Shown here: positions 25,448-33,122 of the stretch, piece by piece
How the letters are laid out: each line of letters opens with the position of its first letter
How positions within the stretch are numbered: position 1 is the first letter of the stretch
Assembly: GCA_036735545.1 (NCBI GenBank)
Contig: DAINOD010000016.1
Location: 1-47,183 of the forward strand
Source: Rubrimonas sp036735545
Lineage (GTDB): Bacteria > Pseudomonadota > Alphaproteobacteria > Rhodobacterales > Rhodobacteraceae
Reading direction: 5' to 3'
DNA length: 47,183 nucleotides
Program-made: the position numbers and the translations under genes
The notes under the pieces: generated by a model
Told to the model about the DNA's origin: nothing
Seen by the model: the letters and a program-made list of their open reading frames with translations, nothing else
Database searches by the model: none

Positions 25448-26910
25448 CAGGCGACCTCGTATTGGGGGGCGGAAGCGAGGAAGCGCGCGTAGGCGTCGGC
25501 GTCGGGCGCGCGGAAGGTCTCGGCCAGCCAGCCGCGGCGGCGCTCGGCGCAGCCCATGTCGGCCAGCAGTTCGTCGAAGTGGCGGAAGTGGAAGGGCGCA
25601 GCGCAGAGCCCGCCATAGACCTGCGCCGCCGGCCGCTCGCGGCGACGCCAGGCGAGATTGGCCTCGATGTCCGCGCGCATCGCCGCCGCGTCGGGCTGGC
25701 GCGCCAGAGCGCCGTCCATGTAGCGCACCAGCCACTCGGCGATGAGCTGGGAGGACAGCACCGTGCAGAACGTCGAGTTGTAGCCGACGAAGCCCATGTG
25801 CGGCAGGTCGGGGTTCACCGAGATGCGATGCAGCCGGTATTGCCCGTCCGGCTCCACCAGCAGCGCGCGATCCTCCGCCGACAGGAACGGCGCGCCCAAC
25901 TCCCAGCCCACGGCCTGCACCACGAGGTCGGCCTCCACCTGCGCGCCGGTGCTGAGAACAGCGGCGGCGCCGTCGTAGCGCGCGATCGCGCCCTTCACCG
26001 GCGTGATCAGCCCCGCCCTCAGCGCCTCGAAGAAGCCCGGCGTGACGATCGGCGCGGAGCAGGAGACCGTCTTCTCGATGGGCTCGTCAGGGACCATGCC
26101 GTGCCTGCCAAGCCCGAGTTGCAGCTTCAGCAGCGCCTCCAGCCCGCGGAAGTTCGCCCAGACGAGCGGCCGGGTCAGCGCGCGCAGGGCCCTGGCCGCC
26201 GCGCCCTCTCCCCAGCCGTTGAACTGGATCTCCTGGGCCCGCATGTAGAGCAGGTGCTTGAAGTTGATCCCGCCGACGAAATACGGGATGCGCCAGACGT
26301 TGCGGGGATAGACCAGATGCACCGACGCGGCGCCGTTGTTCGCCGCGTTGACGGCGATGTCGGTCGCGGACTTCGAGCCGCCGAGCACGATCACCCGCGC
26401 ACCGCGCGCCAGAGCCGGGTCGAGATACTCCGACGAATGCAGGATGTGGCCCGGAAAGCCCTCCTGCCCCGGATGGGTCAGACGGCGCGGGTCGGAGAAC
26501 TGGCCGGTGCAGACCGCCACGAAGTCGAAGCGCTCCTGACCCTGCCGCGCGCCCTCAAGCGTCAGCGTCCAGCCCGCTTCGGCCCGGCGCATGGCGGCCA
26601 CCGTCACCCCCAGCGCGAAGCGGCGCTCCAGGTCGTGGCGGACCGCCCATTCGCGAAGATAGGCGTGCACCTGCGGGCCCTTGGGCCATTCGGGATAGTC
26701 CGCCGGCATGGGCGCGTCGGTGAAGCGGTAGAGGTCCTTGGGGCTTTGCGTCTGCACCTCGGGGTAGGAGCGCGACGGCGCCCATACCCCGCCGAACTCC
26801 GCGCTGCGCTCGAAGCCCTGCACCTCGTGGCCGCGCGCGGTGAAGGCGCGGGCCGCGGCCAGTCCGCTCACCCCGCCGCCGATCACCGCCACCCGCTTGC
26901 GCGCAGCCAT
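25447..26910 (-). CDS. FMO-family (class B) flavin monooxygenase
   Basis: 487 residues from the ATG at 26910; an in-frame ATG at 26922, touching the ridA stop, would give 491. Class B flavin monooxygenases bind FAD tightly and use NADPH and O2. The FAD site is VIGGGVSGLAAARAFTARGH at the N-terminus. FPGHILHSSEY is the FxGxxxHxxxY fingerprint of FMO/N-hydroxylating enzymes. The NADPH site is VIVLGGSKSATDIAVNAA (about 185-202). FVGYNSTFCTVLSSQLIAEW lies near the C-terminus. It is sandwiched between ridA and the PhzS-like gene. It might oxygenate nitrogen or carbon of the pathway substrate; the substrate is not predictable from sequence alone. Confidence 0.8.
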   Translation of the reverse strand: MAARKRVAVIGGGVSGLAAARAFTARGHEVQGFERSAEFGGVWAPSRSYPEVQTQSPKDLYRFTDAPMPADYPEWPKGPQVHAYLREWAVRHDLERRFALGVTVAAMRRAEAGWTLTLEGARQGQERFDFVAVCTGQFSDPRRLTHPGQEGFPGHILHSSEYLDPALARGARVIVLGGSKSATDIAVNAANNGAASVHLVYPRNVWRIPYFVGGINFKHLLYMRAQEIQFNGWGEGAAARALRALTRPLVWANFRGLEALLKLQLGLGRHGMVPDEPIEKTVSCSAPIVTPGFFEALRAGLITPVKGAIARYDGAAAVLSTGAQVEADLVVQAVGWELGAPFLSAEDRALLVEPDGQYRLHRISVNPDLPHMGFVGYNSTFCTVLSSQLIAEWLVRYMDGALARQPDAAAMRADIEANLAWRRRERPAAQVYGGLCAAPFHFRHFDELLADMGCAERRRGWLAETFRAPDADAYARFLASAPQYEVA

Positions 26911-26921
26911 GCCCGCCCCCA

Positions 26922-27317
26922 TCAGCCCGGGATCACCGCCGTCGCCTCGATCTCGACCTTGGCGCGATCCTCGATCAGATCGGCCACCTGCACCATCGCC
27001 ATGGCCGGAAAGTTCTTGCCCAGCTCGGCGCGATATGCGGCGCCGACCTCGCTCAATCTCTCCAGATACTCCCGCTTGTCCTTGATATACCATGTCAGAC
27101 GAACGAGATGCTCCGGCCCGCCGCCCGCCTCGGCCAACACCTCGACGATGTTGCGCAGGGTCTGGCGCACCTGGGCCACAAAGTCGTCGGTCTCGAACTC
27201 CTGCGCCCCGTTCCAGCCGATATGGCCGCCGAGGAACACCATCCGCCCCTCGGCCAGCACGCCGTTGGCGTATCCCTTCGCCGGCTTCCAGCCCGGCGGG
27301 TTCAGGTGGCGGTGCAT
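26922..27317 (-). CDS. RidA family enamine/imine deaminase
   Basis: 131 residues. RidA (YjgF/YER057c/UK114) proteins hydrolyse reactive enamines or imines, releasing ammonia. The single domain shows NGVLAEGRMVFLGGHIGWNG, QVRQTLRNIVEVLAEAGG, LVRLTWYIKDKREYLERL and a C-terminal DRAKVEIEATAVIPG, where a Glu near the end is typical. The start overlaps the ligase stop (ATGA). RidA-like genes accompany aminobenzoyl-CoA pathways, so this gene suggests a nitrogen-bearing intermediate in the operon's substrate. A general housekeeping role is less likely given the operon. Confidence 0.88.
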   Translation of the reverse strand: MHRHLNPPGWKPAKGYANGVLAEGRMVFLGGHIGWNGAQEFETDDFVAQVRQTLRNIVEVLAEAGGGPEHLVRLTWYIKDKREYLERLSEVGAAYRAELGKNFPAMAMVQVADLIEDRAKVEIEATAVIPG

Positions 27318-28954
27318 CAGGCGCCCTCACGCAGACGGAAGCGCTGGACCTTGCCGGTGGCGGTCTTGGGCAGCGCATCGACGAATTTCACCGAACGGGG
27401 ATACTTGAAGGGCGCGATGGTCGCCTTCACGTGCTCCTGCAACCGCTGGATCGTGGCGGCGTCGGGGGCTACGCCCTTCTCCAGCACCACATGGGCCTGC
27501 ACGACCATGCCGCGCTCAGGGTCGGGCGCGCCGATCACCGCGCACTCCACGACGTCGGGGTGGCTCAGCAGCGCGGCCTCCACCTCGGGTCCGGCGATGT
27601 TGTAGCCGGACGAGATGATCATGTCGTCGTTGCGCGCGGCGAAGTGGAAATAGCCCTCCGCGTCCTGCCAGAAGGCGTCGCCCGTCAGGTTCCAGCCCGC
27701 AGCGACGTATTTCGCCTGCCGCTCGTCGGCGAGATAGCGGCAGCCCGTGGGGCCCCGCACCGCAAGACGGCCGACCTCGCCGCGAGGCAGTTCGCGCATC
27801 GCAGGATCGACCACACGGGCCTCGTAGCCGGTCACCGGTCTGCCGGTGCAGCCCGGCCGCGCGTCGTCGAGGCGGTTGGTGATGAAGATGTGCAGCATCT
27901 CGGTGGCGCCGATGCCGTCTAGCATCGGCTTGCCGGTGCGGGCCAGCCACTCCTCGTAGACCGGGGCCGGCAACGTCTCGCCGGCCGAGACGGCGCAGCG
28001 CAGGCTCGACAGGTCCGCCCCCTCCTCCATCGCCCGCAGCATGGCGCGATAGGCGGTGGGGGCGGTGAAGCAGATCGTGGCCCGGTATTTCTGGATGATC
28101 TCGATCAGGTTCGGCGGCGAGGCGTTCTCCAGCAGCACCGCCGAGGCCCCGAAACGAAGCGGGAAGATCGCGAGCCCGCCCAGCCCGAAGGTGAAGGCGA
28201 GCGGGGGCGAGCCCACGAACACGTCCTCTGGCGTAACCTTGAGCACCTCGCGGGCGTAGCCGTCGGCGATGGTCAGCAGATCGCGGTGGAAATGCGCGGT
28301 CGCCTTGGGCTCGCCGGTAGTGCCGGAGGTGAAGCCGAGCAGCGCCACGTCGTCGCGCGCGGTGGGGCATGCGTCGAAGCGCACGGGCTTGGACAGCGCC
28401 GCGCGGTCGAGTTCGGCGTCGTGGTTGGCGGTGCCGTCGAAGCCGACGACCGTCGCGAGGTGACGGCTGTTCTTGGCGCAGGAGACCAGCTCGTCCATCA
28501 GCCGCGTGTCGCACAGCGCGTGGGATATCTCGGCCTTGTCGACCACGGCGCGCAGTTCGCCCGCGCGCAACAGCGGCATGGTGTTCACGGCGACGGCGCC
28601 CGCCTTGGTCACCGCCAGCCACGCGGCGACCATCGCGGGATTGTTGGCGGAGCGGATCAGGACGCGATTGCCGGGCCGCAGCCCGTAGTCCTCGACCAGC
28701 GCGTGGGCGAGGCGGTTGGTCCAGTCGGTGAGTTCCTTGTAGGTGCGTCGCCGCCCATTGCCGACCAGCGCCACATGGTCGCCGAAGCCCTGCGCCACCA
28801 TGGCGTCGGTCAGCGCGACGCCGGCGTTCAGCCGCTCGGGGTAGGGAAAGCCGTCGAGCAGGAAGGCAGGCTGGGCGTCAGGCGCCGGCAGGCGGTCTCG
28901 GCAGAAGCCGTCGACATGGGCCGAGGGGAGCATGGCCGTCTCCCGCGCCGTCAT
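27317..28954 (-). CDS. Aryl-CoA ligase (benzoate/2-aminobenzoate-CoA ligase family)
   Basis: 545 residues from the ATG at 28954, which overlaps the cupin stop. A second ATG at 28933 gives MLPSAHVDGF and is an equally plausible start. This ANL-superfamily enzyme activates an aromatic acid with ATP and CoA. The AMP-binding P loop GFTSGTTGEPKATAHF is at about 203-218, DGIGATEMLHIF is the A5 motif, LTGDAFWQDAEGYFHFAAR the A7 region, and Lys in LPKTATGKVQR (about 532) is the catalytic lysine. Overall it reads like the 2-aminobenzoate-CoA/benzoate-CoA ligases of aerobic CoA pathways. It is the entry enzyme of the operon; the substrate is unproven. Confidence 0.85.
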   Translation of the reverse strand: MTARETAMLPSAHVDGFCRDRLPAPDAQPAFLLDGFPYPERLNAGVALTDAMVAQGFGDHVALVGNGRRRTYKELTDWTNRLAHALVEDYGLRPGNRVLIRSANNPAMVAAWLAVTKAGAVAVNTMPLLRAGELRAVVDKAEISHALCDTRLMDELVSCAKNSRHLATVVGFDGTANHDAELDRAALSKPVRFDACPTARDDVALLGFTSGTTGEPKATAHFHRDLLTIADGYAREVLKVTPEDVFVGSPPLAFTFGLGGLAIFPLRFGASAVLLENASPPNLIEIIQKYRATICFTAPTAYRAMLRAMEEGADLSSLRCAVSAGETLPAPVYEEWLARTGKPMLDGIGATEMLHIFITNRLDDARPGCTGRPVTGYEARVVDPAMRELPRGEVGRLAVRGPTGCRYLADERQAKYVAAGWNLTGDAFWQDAEGYFHFAARNDDMIISSGYNIAGPEVEAALLSHPDVVECAVIGAPDPERGMVVQAHVVLEKGVAPDAATIQRLQEHVKATIAPFKYPRSVKFVDALPKTATGKVQRFRLREGA

Positions 28955-29400
28955 GCGTTCGCTTCGGGCGGCAGGAAATCGACGTCGTGCTCGGCCGAGA
29001 CCTTCACCACCGCCTCCACGTCCGTCATGTCGTGCAGCGCGTCGAACAGCGCTTCAAGCCTTCCCGCGGGCGAGACCCAGAACAGGGCGCGGGCGGGTTT
29101 GTCGGACTTGTTGAAATAGCCGTGCGGCACGCCGCGGGGCATCCGCACCAGATCGCCCGCCTTCGCCACCGACCACACGCCGTCGAGCTTCAGGCTCAGT
29201 TCGCCCTCCTGCACCAGGATGAACTCGTCCTGCGTGGGGTGGACGTGGACGGGGACGAACTGGCCGGGATCGGAGTTCGTCTCGAACGCGAAGGCCGAGT
29301 CGCAACTGGCCTTGGGGAAATACTTCTGCCCGAGGATGTTCAGCGTGCGACCCGCATAGCCCTCGCCGTCCCGCGTGATGCCGCCCTTCAGCGCGCCCAT
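28951..29400 (-). CDS. Cupin-domain protein of the aromatic-CoA operon
   Basis: 149 residues from the ATG at 29400, with AGGGAGAGG upstream. A single small cupin barrel. The metal-binding motif 1 is VPVHVHPTQDEFILVQEGEL (HxH, then Glu), and motif 2 is MPRGVPHGYFN. It ends ALFWVSPAGRLEALFDALHD. Such cupins recur in aryl-CoA degradation clusters without an established reaction; they could be an isomerase, a dioxygenase-like enzyme or a small-molecule sensor. The C-terminus overlaps the ligase start, and the acyl-CoA dehydrogenase ends 10 bases upstream. Confidence 0.8.
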   Translation of the reverse strand: MGALKGGITRDGEGYAGRTLNILGQKYFPKASCDSAFAFETNSDPGQFVPVHVHPTQDEFILVQEGELSLKLDGVWSVAKAGDLVRMPRGVPHGYFNKSDKPARALFWVSPAGRLEALFDALHDMTDVEAVVKVSAEHDVDFLPPEANA

Positions 29401-29410
29401 GTCCCTCTCC

Positions 29411-30544
29411 CTATTGACCCAGCACCTGCCGGGCGATGACGACCTTCTGCACGTCCGAGGCGCCCTCATAGATCCGCAGCGCCCTGATCTCGCGGTAGAG
29501 GCCCTCCACCACGGTCCCCGAACGCACCCCGTCGCCGCCGTGCAGCTGCACCGCCGCGTCGATGACCGCCTGCGCGCGCTCGGTGGCGTGCAGCTTGGCC
29601 ATGGCGGCCTCGCGGCTGACGCGGGGGGCGCCCATGTCCTTGGTCCAGGCGGCGCGGTAGACCAGCAGCGCCGCGGCGTCGACGTCCAGCGCCATGTCGG
29701 CGATGTGCCCCTGCACCATAGCCATGTCGGCCATCGGCCCGCCGAACAGGTGGCGGGTGCGCACCCGGCCCAGCGTCTCGGCCAGAGCGCGCCGGGCGAA
29801 GCCCAGCGCCGCCGCGCCGACGGTGGAGCGGAACACGTCCAGCACCGACATGGCGATGCGGAAGCCCTGCCCCTCCTGCCCGATCAGCGCGTCGGCGGGC
29901 AGCTTCACGCCCTCGAAGCGCAGCCGCGCCAACGGGTGAGGGGCGATGACGGGAAGCCGCTCGGCGACGCTCAGCCCGACCGCGTCGGCGGGGACGAGGA
30001 AGCAGGACAGACCCTTCGCCCCCGATCCGCCGGTGCGCGCGAACACGGTGTAGAGGTCGGCGATGCCGCCGTTCGAGATCCACGTCTTCTCGCCGTCCAG
30101 CCGCCAGCCGTTCCCGTCGCGCACGGCCGTCATGTCCATGGCGGCGACGTCCGATCCGGAGCGCGGCTCGCTGAGCGCGAAGGCGGCGATGGCCCGTCCG
30201 GTCCGGGTGCGTTCCAGCCAGCGGCGCTGCTCCGGCGAGCCGAACAGCGTGACCGGCCCCGCCCCGAGGCCCTGCATGGCGAAGGCGAAGTCGGCGAGCC
30301 CGTCGTGGCGCGCCAGCGTCTCGCGGATCAGGCACAGCGTGCGCACATCCAGCGGGTCGGTCGTGTGCTCGAGCCAGCCGTCGGCCCCGAGACGCGCCAC
30401 CAGCGCGCGACAGGCGGCGTCGGCGTCGGCGTGGTCGACGGCGAGACCGGCGCACCAGTCCTCCAGCCGCGCGGCCAGGGCGCGGTGGCGGTCCTCGAAG
30501 AAGGGCCAGTCGAGAAAGCTGCGGTCGACGTCCGGCGCGGTCAT
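29411..30544 (-). CDS. Acyl-CoA dehydrogenase family protein
   Basis: 377 residues, start overlapping the crotonase stop (ATGA). This flavoprotein fold catalyses alpha,beta-dehydrogenation of a CoA thioester. Motifs are IAAFALSEPRSGSDVAAMDM and GEKTWISNGGIADLYTVFAR (FAD/substrate binding), VLDVFRSTVGAAALGFARRA, and RIYEGASDVQKVVIARQVLG at the C-terminus, where the Glu is the expected catalytic base. In the cluster it probably oxidises the ring-derived alicyclic acyl-CoA in a beta-oxidation-like sequence. Substrate length or ring preference cannot be read from sequence. Confidence 0.88.
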   Translation of the reverse strand: MTAPDVDRSFLDWPFFEDRHRALAARLEDWCAGLAVDHADADAACRALVARLGADGWLEHTTDPLDVRTLCLIRETLARHDGLADFAFAMQGLGAGPVTLFGSPEQRRWLERTRTGRAIAAFALSEPRSGSDVAAMDMTAVRDGNGWRLDGEKTWISNGGIADLYTVFARTGGSGAKGLSCFLVPADAVGLSVAERLPVIAPHPLARLRFEGVKLPADALIGQEGQGFRIAMSVLDVFRSTVGAAALGFARRALAETLGRVRTRHLFGGPMADMAMVQGHIADMALDVDAAALLVYRAAWTKDMGAPRVSREAAMAKLHATERAQAVIDAAVQLHGGDGVRSGTVVEGLYREIRALRIYEGASDVQKVVIARQVLGQ

Positions 30545-31350
30545 CAATCCCCCTCGAACACCGGCCGCTCCTTCGCGAGGAAGGCCCGGTAGGCGCGCTC
30601 GAAGTCGCGGGTCTGCATGCAGATCGCCTGGGCCTGCGCCTCGGCCTCGATGGCCTGCTCCAGCCCCATCGCCCATTCCTGCAGCAGCATGTTCTTGGTC
30701 ATGGCGTGGGCGAAGCCCGGCCCCTCGGCCAGTTGCGTCGCCAGCGCGAGGGCCTGCGCCTCGGGGTCGTCGGCCACGCGGTTCCAGAAGCCCCAGGCCA
30801 GCCCCTCCTCGGCGCCCATCGAGCGCCCGGTGTAGAGCAGCTCCGCCGCCCGCCCCTGCCCGACGATGCGCGGCAGCATCGCGCAGGCGCCCATGTCGCA
30901 GCCGGCGAGCCCGACGCGGGTGAACAGGAAGGCCACTTTCGCCTCCGGCGTCGCGATGCGCAGGTCCGACGCCATGGCGAGAATCGCGCCGGCCCCCGCA
31001 GCCACGCCCTCGACCGAGGCGACGATGGGCTTGCCGCAATGGATCATCGCCTTGACCAGATCGCCGGTCATGCGCGTGAACCGCAGCAGCCCCGGCATGT
31101 CCATGCCGACCAGCGGACCGATGATCTCCCGCACGTCGCCGCCGGAGCAGAAGTTGCCGCCGCTCGAGGCCAGCACGACCGCGCGCACGTCCTCGGCGTG
31201 GACCATGGCGCGGAACGTGTCGCGCAGTTCGGCGTAGCTCTCGAAGGTCAGGGGGTTCTTGCGCTCGGGCCGCGTGAGACGGATCACGGCGACGCGGCCC
31301 GCCATCTCCCAGGCGAAATGCTGCGGTCGAAGATCGGCCATTCGGCTCAT
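30544..31350 (-). CDS. Crotonase/enoyl-CoA hydratase superfamily protein lacking both catalytic Glu residues
   Basis: 268 residues from the ATG at 31350 overlapping the MarR stop; ATG at 31341 is an alternative. The crotonase fold is clear: SGGNFCSGGDVREI is the oxyanion-hole loop, and VASVEGVAAGAGAILAMASD is the second. Where hydratases carry two catalytic Glu residues, this protein has Ile (GAILAM) and a non-acidic segment (FLFTRVGLAG). A distinctive GCDMGAC insert follows, and its Asp may be catalytic. A hydrolase, isomerase or C-C cleaving reaction on a CoA thioester is therefore as likely as hydration. Confidence 0.82.
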   Translation of the reverse strand: MSRMADLRPQHFAWEMAGRVAVIRLTRPERKNPLTFESYAELRDTFRAMVHAEDVRAVVLASSGGNFCSGGDVREIIGPLVGMDMPGLLRFTRMTGDLVKAMIHCGKPIVASVEGVAAGAGAILAMASDLRIATPEAKVAFLFTRVGLAGCDMGACAMLPRIVGQGRAAELLYTGRSMGAEEGLAWGFWNRVADDPEAQALALATQLAEGPGFAHAMTKNMLLQEWAMGLEQAIEAEAQAQAICMQTRDFERAYRAFLAKERPVFEGD

Positions 31351-31796
31351 CGCGCGGTCCTTGCGAGCTTGGCGAGGGTTGCGGCGGTCTGCTCGATCTC
31401 CGCCTCGTCGAGGCCGGCCATCAGCCCGTCCACCCAGCGGGCGTGCTCGGCGGCCATGGCGGCGAACTGGCGCGCGCCGGCCTCGGTGAGGCGCACCAGC
31501 GTGGCGCGCCGGTCGCCGACGACGTCGGCGCGCAGGGCCAGCCCCTCCTCCACCAGCCGGTCCACGATGCCGGTGACGTTGCCGTTCGAGACCATCAGCA
31601 TCCGCGACAACTCGCTCATCTTGAGGCCTTCGGGCCGACGCTCCAGCGCCGACATCACGTCGAAGCGCGGCAGCGTGGAGCCGTAGTCCAGCCGCAGCCG
31701 CTCGCGCAGGGCGCCCTCCACATGCCGGGTGGCCTTGAGCATCCGCAGCCACAGCTTCAGCCGGCTGCGCTCGGGGCGGGGCAGGTCGAGGCTCAC
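31347..31796 (-). CDS. MarR family transcriptional regulator
   Basis: 149 residues from a GTG overlapping the SDR stop (GTGA). A winged helix-turn-helix regulator: LPRFDVMSALERRPEGLKMS and ELSRMLMVSNGNVTGIVDRL contain the recognition helix, and RRATLVRLTEAGARQF is the wing. MarR proteins in aromatic degradation operons usually repress them and are released by an aryl-CoA or aromatic acid ligand. Autoregulation through the operon promoter is likely. A candidate operator, TTTCAATCATGAAA, lies upstream of the first gene at 32584-32597. Confidence 0.9.
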   Translation of the reverse strand: MSLDLPRPERSRLKLWLRMLKATRHVEGALRERLRLDYGSTLPRFDVMSALERRPEGLKMSELSRMLMVSNGNVTGIVDRLVEEGLALRADVVGDRRATLVRLTEAGARQFAAMAAEHARWVDGLMAGLDEAEIEQTAATLAKLARTAR

Positions 31797-32527
31797 GTCT
31801 CGCCTCCCGAGATGGCGATGGCCTGCCCGTTCACCCCCTCCGAGCCCGGCGCGCAGAGCCACAGCGCGCAGGCCGCGACCTCCTCGGGCCGGAACAGGCG
31901 GCCTTGCGGGTTGGTCCGCGCTAGCCCCGCCCGCGCCTCGTCCGCCGGGCGGCCCGTGGTCTCCACGATGCGCGCGACGCTGCGCTCGGTCATCTCGGTG
32001 TCGAGAAAGCCCGGGCAGATCGCGTTCACGGTGACCCCGCGACGCGCCGTCTCCTGCGCCAGCGCCCGCGTCAGGCCGAGAACGCCATGCTTGGCGGCGA
32101 CATAGGGCGCGACATAGGCGTAGCCCTTCAGGCTGGCGGTGGAGGCGACGGCGATCAGCCGTCCCCAGTCGCCCATCTGGCGCAAGCCTTCGCGGAAGGT
32201 CAGGAAAACACCGGTCAGGTTGACGTCCAGCGCGCGCCGCCAGTCGTCCAGCGTCGTGCGGGCGAAGGGCGCGCTGTCCGCGGCGCCGGCGCTGGCCACC
32301 ACGACGTCCTGCGGTCCCGCCTTGGCGAACAGCGCGGCGACCGAGGCCTCGTCGGTCACGTCGGCCGTGACGGCGCGCATCCGCTCGCCCGCGACGGCGC
32401 GCAGCGGGGCCTCGCGTCGGCCGGCCACCGTGACCATGGCGCCGGCCTCGGCGAAGGCGCGCGCGACGGCCGCCCCGACGCCGGAGCCGCCCCCCGTCAC
32501 CAGCACGCGCCTTCCGGTCAACTCCAC
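31793..32527 (-). CDS. SDR family NAD(P)-dependent oxidoreductase
   Basis: 244 residues from GTG; first gene of the operon. The classical short-chain dehydrogenase pattern is complete: VLVTGGGSGVGAAVARAFAE (cofactor loop), NLTG, catalytic Ser in AVASTASLKG, and YVAAK (Tyr and Lys). VNAICPGFLDTEMT follows, with GVNGQAIAISGGE at the end. In the operon it is expected to oxidise a 3-hydroxyacyl-CoA or reduce a ring ketone. It is divergent from the cupin_5 gene across 149 bases, which should contain the operon promoter. Confidence 0.88.
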   Translation of the reverse strand: MELTGRRVLVTGGGSGVGAAVARAFAEAGAMVTVAGRREAPLRAVAGERMRAVTADVTDEASVAALFAKAGPQDVVVASAGAADSAPFARTTLDDWRRALDVNLTGVFLTFREGLRQMGDWGRLIAVASTASLKGYAYVAPYVAAKHGVLGLTRALAQETARRGVTVNAICPGFLDTEMTERSVARIVETTGRPADEARAGLARTNPQGRLFRPEEVAACALWLCAPGSEGVNGQAIAISGGET

Positions 32528-32583
32528 GTCCGCGCCTCTCGTCTCCCACCGTTGGGCGCAACGCTAGGCGCGCGTCGAGGGTG

Positions 32584-32597
32584 TTTCAATCATGAAA
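32584..32597. promoter_or_regulatory. Candidate MarR operator in the SDR/cupin_5 divergent region
   Basis: TTTCA-ATCA-TGAAA is a 5-4-5 inverted repeat in an AT-rich pocket of an otherwise GC-rich 149-base divergent region. It is 57 bases upstream of the SDR start and 80 bases upstream of the cupin_5 gene. Size and symmetry fit a MarR-type operator. Assignment to the operon's own MarR protein is inference. Confidence 0.45.
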
Positions 32598-32676
32598 TGT
32601 CGAGCCCTGAACCTTCAGCGTCCGCGTCCCGCCCCGGCCCCTTCCCGTCCCCGCCGACCCGCGCTAGGCAGGAGCC

Positions 32677-33117
32677 ATGAGCACCGCCCGCGAGATCATC
32701 GACGCGCTCGGCCTGCAGCCCCATCCCGAGGGCGGCTGGTATCGCGAAACATGGCGCGCCGCGGCCGAACCCGGCGCACGGGCGGCGGGAACGGCGATCT
32801 ACTATCTGCTCGACGCGGGCGAGTTCAGCCATTGGCACCGGGTCGACGCCGCCGAGATCTGGCACTTCTACGCCGGCGCGCCCTTGGCGCTGACGCTTTC
32901 GCCGGACGGCCATGACGCCGAAGCGCACCGCCTGGGCTCCGGGCTCGCCGCGGGGCAACGGCCGCAGATCGTCGTGCCCGCCGGCTGGTGGCAATGCGCC
33001 ACCTCGCTCGGCGCCTGGACGCTGGTCGGCTGCACGGTGAGCCCCGGCTTCGACTTCGCCGGCTTCGAGATGGCGCCGCCGGACTGGCGCCCGACGCCTC
33101 GCCCCCCGAGCGCCTGA
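32677..33117 (+). CDS. Cupin_5 (DUF985) family protein
   Basis: 146 residues, with AGGAG before the ATG. A single cupin barrel of the DUF985 type. Signatures are ALGLQPHPEGGWYRETWR, AIYYLLDAGEFSHWHRVDAA, EIWHFYAGAPLALTLSPDG, PQIVVPAGWWQCA and LVGCTVSPGFDFAGFEMA. Members have known structures but no settled function. It reads away from the aromatic operon and ends 5 bases before the ThiE-like gene, so the two are probably co-transcribed. No evidence links it functionally to the aromatic operon. Confidence 0.88.
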   Translation: MSTAREIIDALGLQPHPEGGWYRETWRAAAEPGARAAGTAIYYLLDAGEFSHWHRVDAAEIWHFYAGAPLALTLSPDGHDAEAHRLGSGLAAGQRPQIVVPAGWWQCATSLGAWTLVGCTVSPGFDFAGFEMAPPDWRPTPRPPSA

Positions 33118-33122
33118 CCGCC

